A program made the translations under genes and the position numbers. Below are positions 17,102 to 25,956 of a stretch of 64,000 bases of DNA, in pieces. Every line of letters starts with the position of its first letter. The first letter of the stretch is position 1. The stretch comes from Streptomyces umbrinus (lineage in GTDB: Bacteria > Actinomycetota > Actinomycetes > Streptomycetales > Streptomycetaceae). The stretch lies in the NCBI RefSeq assembly GCF_030817415.1, contig NZ_JAUSZI010000002.1, positions 7,998,001-8,062,000 on the forward strand. Reading direction: 5' to 3'. A model generated the notes under the pieces. It was not told the origin of the DNA and did not search any database. It saw only the letters and a list, made by a program, of their open reading frames with translations.

Positions 17102-17903
17102 CGTGGCGTACGTGTCCCGCGCGGTGCGCGTCGCCCGGGGTGCGGCCCGTCGGGAGGAAGAGCACCGAGTTCACGTACCGGACGTACCCCGGGCTCCGGA
17201 AGGCCAGCACCCGCCGCAGCAGGCCCTGGGAGACCACGTGCGAGGCGTGGGCCTGGTGGGACTCCAGGTCGAAGGAGGCGAGGGGGAGCCAGGTGTCGTC
17301 GGGCAGGACCCAGCCCTTGTAGCCGCGCTCGGTGAGGAACGACACGACGGGCCTGATGGGCTGGATGCGGGCCTCCAGTTCGATGAACAGGGCCGGGCGG
17401 TCACGGGTGAGGAGGGTGGTCGCCCCGCGCAGCACCGCCAGTTCGTTGCCGTCCACGTCGATCTTGACGAAGCCGACGTCGTGGAGGTTCAGACTGTCGA
17501 GGGTGAGACAGGGGACGTCCAGGGCGCGGGCGTGGATGTCCCGCCGGACGAGTGAGGAGACACCCCGGTCGCCCTGGTCGCCGGACGGCAGCCACAGCCG
17601 GGCCGTGCCCCGGCGGTCGCTCGCGGCGGCCCGGACCACCCGGACGTTCCCGGGCGTCGCGGCGGTCAGCAGCCGGGCCAGATGCGGGACGGGCTCGACC
17701 GTCACCACGCGGTGCGCCCGCTGCGACAGACGGCGCGTCCAGGGGCCGTACCAGCCGCCGACGTCCACCGCCGTGCCGCAGCCGGGCGGGCAGAGATCGC
17801 CGAGCCGGGCCAGTTCGGGCTCGAAGCGCGGATAGACGAACCGGGCGGCGGCGGCGACCAGCCGCACCGGCACGAAGGGGGCCAGACGGGCTGCCAGGGT
17901 CAT
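17067..17903 (-). CDS. FkbM-family methyltransferase, 278 aa
   Basis: A SAM-dependent methyltransferase. AVDVGGWYGPWTRRL (about residues 45-59) is the SAM-binding motif I, followed by VVTVEPVPHLARLL. Then comes the FkbM signature LTLDSLNLHDVGFVKIDVDG with NELAVLRGATTLL and ALFIELEARI. FkbM enzymes O-methylate sugars or natural products. The start overlaps the end of the Trm112-family gene by 4 bp. Next to glycosyltransferases, a surface-glycan sugar is the most likely substrate, but this is inferred from context. Confidence 0.85.
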   Translation of the reverse strand: MTLAARLAPFVPVRLVAAAARFVYPRFEPELARLGDLCPPGCGTAVDVGGWYGPWTRRLSQRAHRVVTVEPVPHLARLLTAATPGNVRVVRAAASDRRGTARLWLPSGDQGDRGVSSLVRRDIHARALDVPCLTLDSLNLHDVGFVKIDVDGNELAVLRGATTLLTRDRPALFIELEARIQPIRPVVSFLTERGYKGWVLPDDTWLPLASFDLESHQAHASHVVSQGLLRRVLAFRSPGYVRYVNSVLFLPTGRTPGDAHRAGHVRHDGTHASRQATR

Positions 17904-18136
17904 GGGGTCAACATCCGTTTCAAGAGGGCCTCGTGTTCGTCGTCCGTCACCTGCTCGCCGGAGGACGGGAGGAGCTGCGGGATGCCGTCCACGATCGGAT
18001 AGCGGCGGCGCAGACGCGGGTTGTAGAGAGCGTCCTCAGTACTCTCCGGACCCTCCGTCTCCTTTTCGAGGAGATGCAGCGGCCCCTTGTCCAGCGGGCA
18101 CGCCAGTATCTTCAGCAACGGGTCGTCGGGGTTCAT
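17900..18136 (-). CDS. Trm112-family small protein, 78 aa
   Basis: A compact Trm112/YcaR-like zinc-ribbon-fold protein: LLKILACPLDKGPLHLLEKE at the start, RLRRRYPIVDGIPQLLP in the middle. Only one of the usual four cysteines is present (ACP), as in many bacterial members. Eukaryotic and archaeal Trm112 activate methyltransferases. Here it sits directly upstream of the FkbM methyltransferase with an ATGA-type overlap, and two further methyltransferases lie in the block, so a similar helper role is plausible. Its ATG overlaps a TGA in another frame of the preceding transporter gene. Confidence 0.85.
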   Translation of the reverse strand: MNPDDPLLKILACPLDKGPLHLLEKETEGPESTEDALYNPRLRRRYPIVDGIPQLLPSSGEQVTDDEHEALLKRMLTP

Positions 18137-19109
18137 CAGTGGTCAACTCCCTTGTGGGGGGCGGGGGTTGTGGCTCTTCCGGTGGATCGTGCTGTGATGG
18201 TGGATCGTGCTGTGATGGTGGACCGGGCTGCGCCGGCGGGTCGTGCTTGGGCATCGCCAGGAGTACGGACACCGCCAGCGCCGTACCGCCGATGCGCAGC
18301 GCCAGCCGCAGTGGATCCTCGGGCAGTGCCTCGCCGAACGCGAGCGTGCCGAGCACCGCGGTGAACAGGCAGGTCACCGTCGTGCAGACCGGCACGATCA
18401 GCGAGGCCCGGCAGCGCTGGAGGGCGGCCTGCGACATCACCAGGCCGAATGCGCCGGTGAACAGCAGGAGATAGGGGTACGGGGAGCGGAGCAGATCGAC
18501 CACCGCACCGCCGAGGCCGCTTGAGGTGAGGTAGCTCGACACGCCCTTGATGGCCAGCGAGCTGACCCCGTACAACAGGCCCACCGCCACGCCGTACTCG
18601 ACGCCCGTGGTCGGCATGCGGTGCCGGTGGCGGGCGCGGCGCTCGGCGGACGCGTACAGCCAGACGCCCATCGCGAGCGACGGTACGCAGACGAGCAGGA
18701 TCAGCGGGGCGGGAGCGCTGCGGCTGACCGTGTCGGAGCCCTCCTTGAGGGACAGGACCACCATGAGCAGCGCGACGAGGATCGCCCCGATCGCGTACCG
18801 CTCGCGGCCCGAGGTCTCCTCGCCGAGCAGCACCGAGGAGAGCAGGACGAGGATCACCAGGCCGGAGACGAAGATGCCCTGCGCGGCGGCGATCGGCAGC
18901 GTGCGGTAGACGACGAGCTGCGCGCCGAAGCCGGACGCCAGGGCGAGGGAGCCGCCGATCCACAGCGGACTGCCGAGGACCAGCCGCAGCAGCCGGGCGG
19001 GCTGCCGGACGGTCACCTCGGGCATCGCCGCCAACGCCCGTTTCTCCAGCACGAATCCGGTGCTGTAGAGCAGGTTCGCCAGCAGGGCCGCGGCCACCCC
19101 CCACCACAT
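18036..19109 (-). CDS. EamA/DMT-like membrane transporter with Pro/Gln-rich tail, 357 aa
   Basis: Nine to ten hydrophobic helices fill residues 1-290 (MWWGVAAALLANLLYSTGF, QGIFVSGLVILVLLSSVLLG), a drug/metabolite-transporter-like plan. Residues about 291-312 contain the short tandem repeat PPSQHD. The annotated end overlaps the Trm112 gene by 101 bp. A different frame ends at a TGA that overlaps the Trm112 ATG exactly, the more usual arrangement, so a slip in the C-rich stretch near 18150-18165 may have extended the tail. Cargo is unknown. Inside a glycan block, a lipid-linked sugar or polyprenyl carrier role is possible but unproven. Confidence 0.7.
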   Translation of the reverse strand: MWWGVAAALLANLLYSTGFVLEKRALAAMPEVTVRQPARLLRLVLGSPLWIGGSLALASGFGAQLVVYRTLPIAAAQGIFVSGLVILVLLSSVLLGEETSGRERYAIGAILVALLMVVLSLKEGSDTVSRSAPAPLILLVCVPSLAMGVWLYASAERRARHRHRMPTTGVEYGVAVGLLYGVSSLAIKGVSSYLTSSGLGGAVVDLLRSPYPYLLLFTGAFGLVMSQAALQRCRASLIVPVCTTVTCLFTAVLGTLAFGEALPEDPLRLALRIGGTALAVSVLLAMPKHDPPAQPGPPSQHDPPSQHDPPEEPQPPPPTRELTTDEPRRPVAEDTGVPAGQGAAASPRKGDGGSGEY

Positions 19110-19112
19110 GGC

Positions 19113-19868
19113 CTACGTCCTTCGCGCGTGCAGGAGCAGGATCGAGGACATCGACGGCACGGCACACGCCAGCCGGTCCAGGGGGCGCATGGGCCGGGGC
19201 ACGCCGTGGAAGGGCGCGCCCTTCAGCCGTACGACCTCGAAGCCCGACGCGGCCACGAACTCCCGCAGCGCGCGGGCCGTGTAGAGCCGCAGATGGCCCA
19301 CGACCTCCTTGCCGGGGCGGCCGTGGATGGCGCGCAGGCTCACCTCGGAGAAGACGGGCTGGACACCGGCGAGCAGCAGGGCGCGGTTGTACCAGGCGGC
19401 CAGGTTCGGTGTGGAGAGCATGAGATGGCCTCCCGGGCGGAGGATCCGGCGGATCTCGTCGAGCGCCGCGTCCGGGTCCACGAGGTGTTCGACGACCTCG
19501 CTGAACAGGACGGCGTCGGCGGAGGCGGACCTGAACGGCAGCCCGCCGTCGGTGAGTTCGCCGCGTACGGCGTACGGCAGGTGGGCGTGGGCGCGTCTGA
19601 GGGCGTCCTGGGACCAGTCGACGCCGACGATGCGATGGCCGGCCAGGAGCGGCGCCGCCGTCGCGGCCGCGGAGCCGTCGCCGCAGCCGATGTCGATGAC
19701 CGTCCGCGCACCGGACGTGGCCGGGCCGAGCGCGGCCGCCAGCATCCGGGCCTGGCGCAGACTGCGGGGCGCGCCGGAGGCGACCGGCACGGCCGGGTCC
19801 TCGTAGAAGTCCCGCAGCCCGTGCGGAGGTTGGCCGCCGGACGGCCGGCGGGGCGGAGCCGTGGTCAT
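19113..19868 (-). CDS. class I SAM-dependent methyltransferase, 251 aa
   Basis: A methyltransferase of the type 11/UbiE-like class: motif I VIDIGCGDGSAAATAAPLL (about residues 57-75), VVEHLVDPDAALDEIRRILR and PGGHLMLSTPNLAAWYNRAL. The C-terminal half (GRPGKEVVGHLRLYTARALR) is usual for sugar or lipid methyltransferases. The ATG at 19868 overlaps the stop of the acyltransferase gene, so the two are coupled. The acceptor is unknown; its place in the glycan block suggests a sugar or polyprenyl intermediate. Confidence 0.85.
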   Translation of the reverse strand: MTTAPPRRPSGGQPPHGLRDFYEDPAVPVASGAPRSLRQARMLAAALGPATSGARTVIDIGCGDGSAAATAAPLLAGHRIVGVDWSQDALRRAHAHLPYAVRGELTDGGLPFRSASADAVLFSEVVEHLVDPDAALDEIRRILRPGGHLMLSTPNLAAWYNRALLLAGVQPVFSEVSLRAIHGRPGKEVVGHLRLYTARALREFVAASGFEVVRLKGAPFHGVPRPMRPLDRLACAVPSMSSILLLHARRT

Positions 19869-21187
19869 GGGGCACTCTCCGTGGCGTGTTCCGTCGCGTG
19901 CAGGTAGTGCTCGAAGAGGTCGCGGAGATGGGAGCCGTCGCCGTGGCTGAGGAGCCTGCGGGACCAGCGGAACGCCACGTGCAGCCGGCCCGCGGTGGAC
20001 GCGGTCGTGACGGTGAGACCGCGCGGCATCCGGGCCGGCGCCGAGAACCACACCGCGTGCGCGCGCCCCGCCCCCTCGCCGAAGTCGAGGGCGTACGGAA
20101 TGCGGCCGATGTTGCTCAGCAGCGTGGTCGACGTCCAGGGCCCGGCGGCCCTCCGCAGCCCCCGGGTGAACGCGGCCCGCCACGTCACCGGTACCACCGG
20201 TGCCGTCAACAGGGCTGCCCCGTGCCCGAGTTGGGGCCGCGGCAGCGCCTTGAGCGCACGGGTGCGGTCCGCCGTGCGCCGCAGCAGGCCCGCCATGTCC
20301 GAGGCGTCCAACTCCTCGGGCGCGAAGGGGACTTCGACGAGCCGCGTGCCGTTGCCGATCGGCATGTCCGTGTCGCGCGTGCGGTCGTCCACCGGCATCG
20401 TGATGCGCAACGGGCGCGGCCGGGCGCCGTGTTCACGGTTCCAGTGGGTGATCATCAGGGCGGTGGCCACCATGAGCTGGTCGTTCACGGTGTACGGGGA
20501 GCCCTTGGGCCGGCGCGGGACGCCGAACTCGGCGACGAGCATGCCGTTGCCGGGCGAGGGCTCGGGCGCGCCGTGTGCCACCCGCGCGGGCGGGGCCCAG
20601 CTGGAGGGCGCGTCGATGGCGCCCGGCACCTCGGCCGTCGTACGGGTCGGGGGCGCCGCGGGGGAGTTGTCCCGGCCGCCGTACAGCTCGGCGGCGGTGG
20701 CGAGGACCCGCAGACAGGCCGGGCCGTCGAGGGCGGTGTGGTTGATGGTGACGAAGAGGACCGTGTCGTCGGCCTCCGGATCGAGGACGACCTCCAGGCG
20801 TATCGGCGGCGAGGCCGACAGCGGCGGGGCGTCCTGGAGCGCCCGGTCGCGGGCGTGCTTCAGGGCGTCCCGGTCCGGCGGCGGGAACAGCACGACCTCC
20901 ACGTCCGCGTCCGGGGTGAGCTCCCACTCGTACCGCCGCCCGTACCAGGGGCGCCGCGCCTCGCGCATCAGGATGCGGGGATGGCGGTGCAGGGCCCCGG
21001 TGAACGCCCTCCGCAGCCGGTCCGGGTCGAGACGGCCCGGCAGATGCACCTCGATGTGGACGGTCTCCGGTTCCTCCTCCTGGAGGCAGTGCCGGGCGAC
21101 CTCGTCCACGACGGGGAACGGGATCCGGGCGGGCGGCTTTATGGGGCCGTCCGTGCCGTCGCGTGCCGGGTGGTCCAGGGTGGTCAT
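19865..21187 (-). CDS. condensation-domain-fold acyltransferase (PapA/WES-like), 440 aa
   Basis: A CoA-dependent acyltransferase-fold protein. The active-site motif HxxxDG is HTALDG at residues 150-155. A second conserved DFGEGAGRAHAVWFSAP-like region lies about 370-390, in the position of the DFGWG motif of condensation domains. It resembles PapA-type or wax-ester-type enzymes that esterify sugars or alcohols. It is a single domain without a carrier protein. It lies between the AftD-like gene (4-bp overlap) and a methyltransferase, so O-acylation of a cell-surface glycan or glycolipid is a reasonable guess. Confidence 0.75.
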   Translation of the reverse strand: MTTLDHPARDGTDGPIKPPARIPFPVVDEVARHCLQEEEPETVHIEVHLPGRLDPDRLRRAFTGALHRHPRILMREARRPWYGRRYEWELTPDADVEVVLFPPPDRDALKHARDRALQDAPPLSASPPIRLEVVLDPEADDTVLFVTINHTALDGPACLRVLATAAELYGGRDNSPAAPPTRTTAEVPGAIDAPSSWAPPARVAHGAPEPSPGNGMLVAEFGVPRRPKGSPYTVNDQLMVATALMITHWNREHGARPRPLRITMPVDDRTRDTDMPIGNGTRLVEVPFAPEELDASDMAGLLRRTADRTRALKALPRPQLGHGAALLTAPVVPVTWRAAFTRGLRRAAGPWTSTTLLSNIGRIPYALDFGEGAGRAHAVWFSAPARMPRGLTVTTASTAGRLHVAFRWSRRLLSHGDGSHLRDLFEHYLHATEHATESAP

Positions 21188-24100
21188 GTGTGTTCGCCTT
21201 CCCCCGTCTCCTCGGGTCGTGCCGGCCTGGCATCCTCGGGGTCCGCGGGCCTCGCCCCTCCGGGCCGTTCCGGCCTCGGCTCCTCCGGTGGTGTCGCCCT
21301 GAACTTCGGCTTCCGGAAGCCGAACCGGGTGGTGGGCGGGTCGGGCTCCGGCTGCGCGGACCCCGGCCCGCGGGCGGAGATCGTCGGACCGGACGCCACG
21401 GTGGGGGCGGGCGGGGTCTCGGCCTCTCCGGGCGCGGGCCCGGCCCCTTGCTCCGGTGCGGTGCCGGGGGTCGGTGACGTGCCCGGGGCCGTAGGCGCTC
21501 CGGACGAACTGGCCGCTCCGGACGAGCCAGCCGCCCCTGCCGCCCCGGACACTCCAGGCATCCCGTGGTGTGCCTCGGGCGCCGGGGACGGTTCGGACGC
21601 GCCCGGCCCCGCGCTCTCACCCCGCCGCCGCTGCGGCAGCGGCTCGGTCGGCGCCTCCGTGCCCGGCGCCGGTGGTGGCAGCGCGCTGGCCCTGGGGGCG
21701 CCGGGATACCCCGGAGCGGCGGGAGTGCCTGCGCCGGGAGGAGCGCTGGGGGGAGTGCCGGGAGCACCGGGATACCCGTGGGCGCCGGAAGCCCCGAAGG
21801 CCTGACCTCCGCCGGGACCGCCGGGACCCCGGGTCCCGTACGAGGCCTCCCCCACCGACACCAACCCGGCGAACAGCCCGATCAGCGCCAGCAGTTGGGC
21901 CGTGGGCCCGAATGCCCCCGCGCCCTCGGAGACCGGCTCCCCGGCCCCGGTCGCGGCGGTGATCCCGGCCCCCGCGAGCGCGAGGAACGCGATGGGCACC
22001 AGCAGGGCGTGCCGCCGCCACGCGAGCAGCGCCAGCAGAGGCACCAGCAGCGCGAAGAATCCGGCGATCACGATCCCGACCAGCGTGAGCGCGACCGTAC
22101 CCAGGATCAGACCGGGCGGCGGCGGTACCGGCGAGGGCTCGTCCGTGTTGGGCGAGTTCCGCCGGTACAGCACGAGCCCCGCGAGCAGGAGCACGGCGAC
22201 ACCGCCGCCGATCAGCCCGGCCTCGTACAGCGTGGACGGCTCGTACGAGAGCTCGACCGTGCCGCCCGCACCCGCCGGGACCCGCCAGCCCTGCTGCCAG
22301 CCGTCGAGCCGCACCGGGTCGAGCTTCTTGCCGTTGAGCGTGGCCTTCCAGCCGTCGTTGAAGTTCTCGTACGTCGTCAGGTACGAGGCCGCGCCCGAGC
22401 CGACGCTCACCTCGCGGCGGTCGCCGAGCCAGTCCCGTATGCCGAGTTCACGGTCGAGCGCGGTGGGCGTGGTGGGCGTGCCGCGCGTCAGCGTGACGTC
22501 GGTGACGGCGAGCGGTCCCGCGTCGCCCGCCTCGACCCGGTGCGAGCCCGAGCCGAGGGACAACTCCGGATCGGTGCGCCCCTCCTGGCAGAGCGTCAGC
22601 TCGATGGGCCGCCGCTCGACGAGGTCCTGAACCGTGCCCTTCGCGCTGGTCTCGTACAGCTCGTCGTCGACGGCGAGCGTCGGGCCCTCGCCGCAGGGGA
22701 CGTCGAAGGTGCGGTCGGACCGGGGCTGCGGGGTGCGGTACTGGTCCAGGGCCGGGATGTACGCCTCGGTGAGGCCGACCGGCAGTTGCAGGTCCTCGTC
22801 GGCGAGCGGGTTGTGGACGGTCATCGGGGCCGTCTCGGTGATGGTGATGTCGAGCCGGTCCGTGGTGATCGGATCGAAGCGGACGACACCGTTCTCGTCG
22901 ACACCCGCGATCGTCGAGCCGTCCGGCGAGCTGATGTTGACCTCCGTCGGCCGGGTGGAGAGACCGCCCGCCGGAGCCAGCACGATCTCGCCCACGGCCT
23001 GCTTGTCCGGCCAGCGCAGATGGATGGTCGGGTTGTCCCCGGCGATCCAGGCCGTGGACAGGCTGCCGTCGGTGAGGTTGCGCGGCGAGAGCCCGGTGCC
23101 GAGCAGGGCCGTCGAGTCGGCGGTCGCCGTGATCCGGTTCCGCTGCTCGGGCGCGACCTTGTACAGCAGCGCGTCGAGCTCGTCGCTCGGCACGGGGACC
23201 GCGCTCGCCTTCACCTCGTACGTGCCCGCCGACTCCGAGGTCCAGCGGCGGTGCAGCCCGGCCTCCGTGCCCGTCGGCGAGAAGCCGCCCGGGTCGGTGG
23301 CGCGGTGCAGCGAGACGACCTCGGCGGCCGCGTCGGTGCGCTCGGCGTCCGTCGGGAGCCGCAGCATGCGGGTCACCTGGACGTCGGGAATGGTGATCTC
23401 GGAGAAGCCCGCGCCGGACAGGTCGGAGTGCCGGGCCGCCGAGTCGACGATGGTGACCTTCAGCCAACTGGTCGCCCCTTCAGGGGCCTTGATGCGCTGG
23501 CGCATGCCGTTGGCCTGGAGGGTGCTCGTCTCGGAGCCGCGCTCCGTCTCCACGCGCACCCGGGTCGGCGCCGACCGCACGCTGTCCTGCGGCAGCGGGG
23601 TGACCCGGATCGAGTCGGGGATCTCCGTCTCGTCCGTGAAGCCGATCCGCAGCCACTCCCCGTCCGCCGAACCCGCCGCGCCCTCGGCCCAGGCGGTGTT
23701 CGGATTTCCGTCGAAGGCGTTCACCGGGTCGTACTGCGGCAGATAGAACATCCAGTTCCCGCTCGACGACGCGGACACCGAGCGCGCGCCGCGCAGTTCG
23801 GCCACCGTCTGGTGCCCGATGCCCTCGGTCGGCAGGATCTGGTGCGGCTTCTCACCGGCGTCCTGGAAGCTGCCGGAGTGATTGCGTTCGTTGCGGGTGT
23901 ACGTGTACGAGGTGTTGGCGTTGACCAGGCCGAACCGTGTGTCGGCGCGCCGCAGTCCGTCGCCCACCACCTGCAACTCGGGCGCGCCGAGGCCGGGATG
24001 GTTGTCGCCGGTCAGTACGGCGGCCCGGTCCCGCATGGTCGGGTCGGCGGACAGCGGCAGCAGCGCCTCGGGCCCGCCGGAGACGACGGTCGTGTCGGCG

Positions 24101-25956
24101 ACCGCCTTCAGCCCGGCCTGCCCGGGCCGCGGCACGTCCGCGCTCGCCGGCTCGTAGATCTCGACGGCCCGCTGCCGCGGGTACAGCCCCTCTATCTGTA
24201 TGGGGGTGTTCTCCGCGATACGCCCGCCCGTCATCACCGGACCGAGGCCGGTCACCCGCCGGTAGCCCGACTCCTCCAGGGTGCGCTTGACGGTCGTGGT
24301 CGGTACGTAGCCGAGCTGGTCGGGGTCGAGATCGTTGCGCACGACGACGTAGTAGAGGCCGGCCCGGCTCAAGTAGTCGGCCAGGCCCGGGACTTCGCCG
24401 CCCGTCAGCAGGGACTGCTCGACCGCGTCCATCGCGCGCCGGTTGCCCGCGGTGCCGAACGGCACGTAGTCCCGCTGGGCCCAGCGGGATTCGGCGAGCA
24501 CGTCGAGCGGCTGGTCGATGGGCGAGCCCCAGGTGTAGATGCCGTGCGCGGTGGCGGGCACGACGAGGGCACGGGAGTCCGGCGAGTACTTCTCCAGCCA
24601 GTCGGCCGTGGACTGCCAGTACTTGGGAAGCTGCTGGAACGAACCCGGCTGCAGGATCGACCCGTTGAGGTAGGGCCAGGCGAGACCGGGGAGGATCAGG
24701 ATTGCCGCGACGAGGGTCACGTAGCGGCGGCCGCGGACCGGACGGGCGCCCCGTGTCCGGGAGGCGACGCCGACCAGGTGCATCAGCCCGAAGACGAGGG
24801 CGAGGGCCAGTCCGGTCTGGAACTTGTAGATGTTCCGGAAGGGCACGAGGCCGCCGTCCAGCCAGTCCTGGACGACCCCATGGAAGGGCGCGCCGAACGA
24901 ACCGCCGTACCCGGCAAGGGTGATGAGCGCGACCGACAGCACGGTCAGGACCAGCCAGCGCCGCTCGGGCAGGTCGCGGCGGGCCAGTCCGGCGAGACCG
25001 AGCCCGGCCGCGAGTGCCGACGAGACGATCACGACCACCGAGGCCGCGACGGTCCAGCCGGCCGGCAGCCAGGCCTCGCCGAAGTGCAGATACGCGACCC
25101 AGTTCCCTGCCCCGCGCAGGGCCTCAGTGGCCGCCATGGTGTCCGTCGTGGTCTGCGAACTCTCCACGTACGGAAGGAAGTTCTCGCCGTAGATGCCCAG
25201 CATGAGGAGGGGGACCACCCACCATGCGGTTGCCAGGAGCACGCCCGGCACCCACCAGGCGATCAGCTTGCGCTGTCGGGGGCCGCGCGGGCGGGAGAGG
25301 AGGTAGAGCCCGACTGGCAGCAGGGAGGCCAGGGTCGAGGCCGCGTTGACGCCGCCCATGAAGGGGATGACCAGCGCCGAGCGGAGTGCGGCGACTCGGG
25401 CGCTGTGGCGCTCGTTCGTCAGCGGCAGCAGCACCCATGGAAGGAAGGCGCCGGGGAGTGCGGCGGCGGAGGTCGAGCCGACGACGATCGTGAACACCGG
25501 CCACAGCGCGTACGCGACCGCGCCGAGGAGCCGGGACGCGTTGCTGCCGATGTCCAGCCGTTCGGCGAGCCGCAGCGCACCCCAGAAGGCGACCGCCACG
25601 ATCAGCGACATCCACAGCCGCTCGGCCAGCCACACCGGCAGGTTGATCAGCTCGCACAGGCCGTAGTACGGCAGCATCGGGAAGGCGTAGCCGACGTACT
25701 GGTCCGCTATGCCGCCGAAGCCGCCCCGGTCGTGCCACAACTGGCCCAGGTCGGACAGGAACTGCCACGGGTCGAGCGCGACGCCGAGCTTCGTGTCGAA
25801 GGTCTGCCGGCCCGGGTCCACGGCCAGGAACAGCACGAACACCACGGCCCAGAACCCCAGCAGCCACCGCCGCGACCGCGGGCCCCGGGCGGGGCCGGGG
25901 TCGGGGGCGAGCGGACGGGTGCGCGCCGGGGGAGGGGCCTGGACCGTGCTGGTCAT
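21184..25956 (-). CDS. AftD-like alpha-(1->3)-arabinofuranosyltransferase (DUF3367), 1590 aa
   Basis: A giant membrane glycosyltransferase. Residues about 25-440 hold ten or more transmembrane helices of the GT-C type, including FDTKLGVALDPWQFLSDLGQ and the loop ADQYVGYAFPMLPYYGLCEL, where the catalytic acidic residue is expected. Residues about 450-1290 form a large extracytoplasmic region with carbohydrate-binding-like beta modules (WLRIGFTDETEIPDSIRVTP, WIAGDNPTIHLRWPDKQAVG). More helices follow at about 1290-1430, then a low-complexity Pro/Gly/Ala tail to the end. In mycobacteria AftD adds arabinofuranose to arabinogalactan and lipoarabinomannan from decaprenyl-phospho-arabinose. Streptomyces lacks mycolate walls, so the acceptor is probably another arabinose- or furanose-containing glycan. 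The stop overlaps the acyltransferase start and the start overlaps a methyltransferase stop, so it is the core of a tightly packed operon. Confidence 0.88.
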   Translation of the reverse strand: MTSTVQAPPPARTRPLAPDPGPARGPRSRRWLLGFWAVVFVLFLAVDPGRQTFDTKLGVALDPWQFLSDLGQLWHDRGGFGGIADQYVGYAFPMLPYYGLCELINLPVWLAERLWMSLIVAVAFWGALRLAERLDIGSNASRLLGAVAYALWPVFTIVVGSTSAAALPGAFLPWVLLPLTNERHSARVAALRSALVIPFMGGVNAASTLASLLPVGLYLLSRPRGPRQRKLIAWWVPGVLLATAWWVVPLLMLGIYGENFLPYVESSQTTTDTMAATEALRGAGNWVAYLHFGEAWLPAGWTVAASVVVIVSSALAAGLGLAGLARRDLPERRWLVLTVLSVALITLAGYGGSFGAPFHGVVQDWLDGGLVPFRNIYKFQTGLALALVFGLMHLVGVASRTRGARPVRGRRYVTLVAAILILPGLAWPYLNGSILQPGSFQQLPKYWQSTADWLEKYSPDSRALVVPATAHGIYTWGSPIDQPLDVLAESRWAQRDYVPFGTAGNRRAMDAVEQSLLTGGEVPGLADYLSRAGLYYVVVRNDLDPDQLGYVPTTTVKRTLEESGYRRVTGLGPVMTGGRIAENTPIQIEGLYPRQRAVEIYEPASADVPRPGQAGLKAVADTTVVSGGPEALLPLSADPTMRDRAAVLTGDNHPGLGAPELQVVGDGLRRADTRFGLVNANTSYTYTRNERNHSGSFQDAGEKPHQILPTEGIGHQTVAELRGARSVSASSSGNWMFYLPQYDPVNAFDGNPNTAWAEGAAGSADGEWLRIGFTDETEIPDSIRVTPLPQDSVRSAPTRVRVETERGSETSTLQANGMRQRIKAPEGATSWLKVTIVDSAARHSDLSGAGFSEITIPDVQVTRMLRLPTDAERTDAAAEVVSLHRATDPGGFSPTGTEAGLHRRWTSESAGTYEVKASAVPVPSDELDALLYKVAPEQRNRITATADSTALLGTGLSPRNLTDGSLSTAWIAGDNPTIHLRWPDKQAVGEIVLAPAGGLSTRPTEVNISSPDGSTIAGVDENGVVRFDPITTDRLDITITETAPMTVHNPLADEDLQLPVGLTEAYIPALDQYRTPQPRSDRTFDVPCGEGPTLAVDDELYETSAKGTVQDLVERRPIELTLCQEGRTDPELSLGSGSHRVEAGDAGPLAVTDVTLTRGTPTTPTALDRELGIRDWLGDRREVSVGSGAASYLTTYENFNDGWKATLNGKKLDPVRLDGWQQGWRVPAGAGGTVELSYEPSTLYEAGLIGGGVAVLLLAGLVLYRRNSPNTDEPSPVPPPPGLILGTVALTLVGIVIAGFFALLVPLLALLAWRRHALLVPIAFLALAGAGITAATGAGEPVSEGAGAFGPTAQLLALIGLFAGLVSVGEASYGTRGPGGPGGGQAFGASGAHGYPGAPGTPPSAPPGAGTPAAPGYPGAPRASALPPPAPGTEAPTEPLPQRRRGESAGPGASEPSPAPEAHHGMPGVSGAAGAAGSSGAASSSGAPTAPGTSPTPGTAPEQGAGPAPGEAETPPAPTVASGPTISARGPGSAQPEPDPPTTRFGFRKPKFRATPPEEPRPERPGGARPADPEDARPARPEETGEGEHT

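Noticed and set aside
18136..19875. Minus-strand 579-codon reading spanning transporter and methyltransferase genes
   Set aside because: It is a shadow frame of two clear genes, Arg/Pro/Gly-rich and without motifs.
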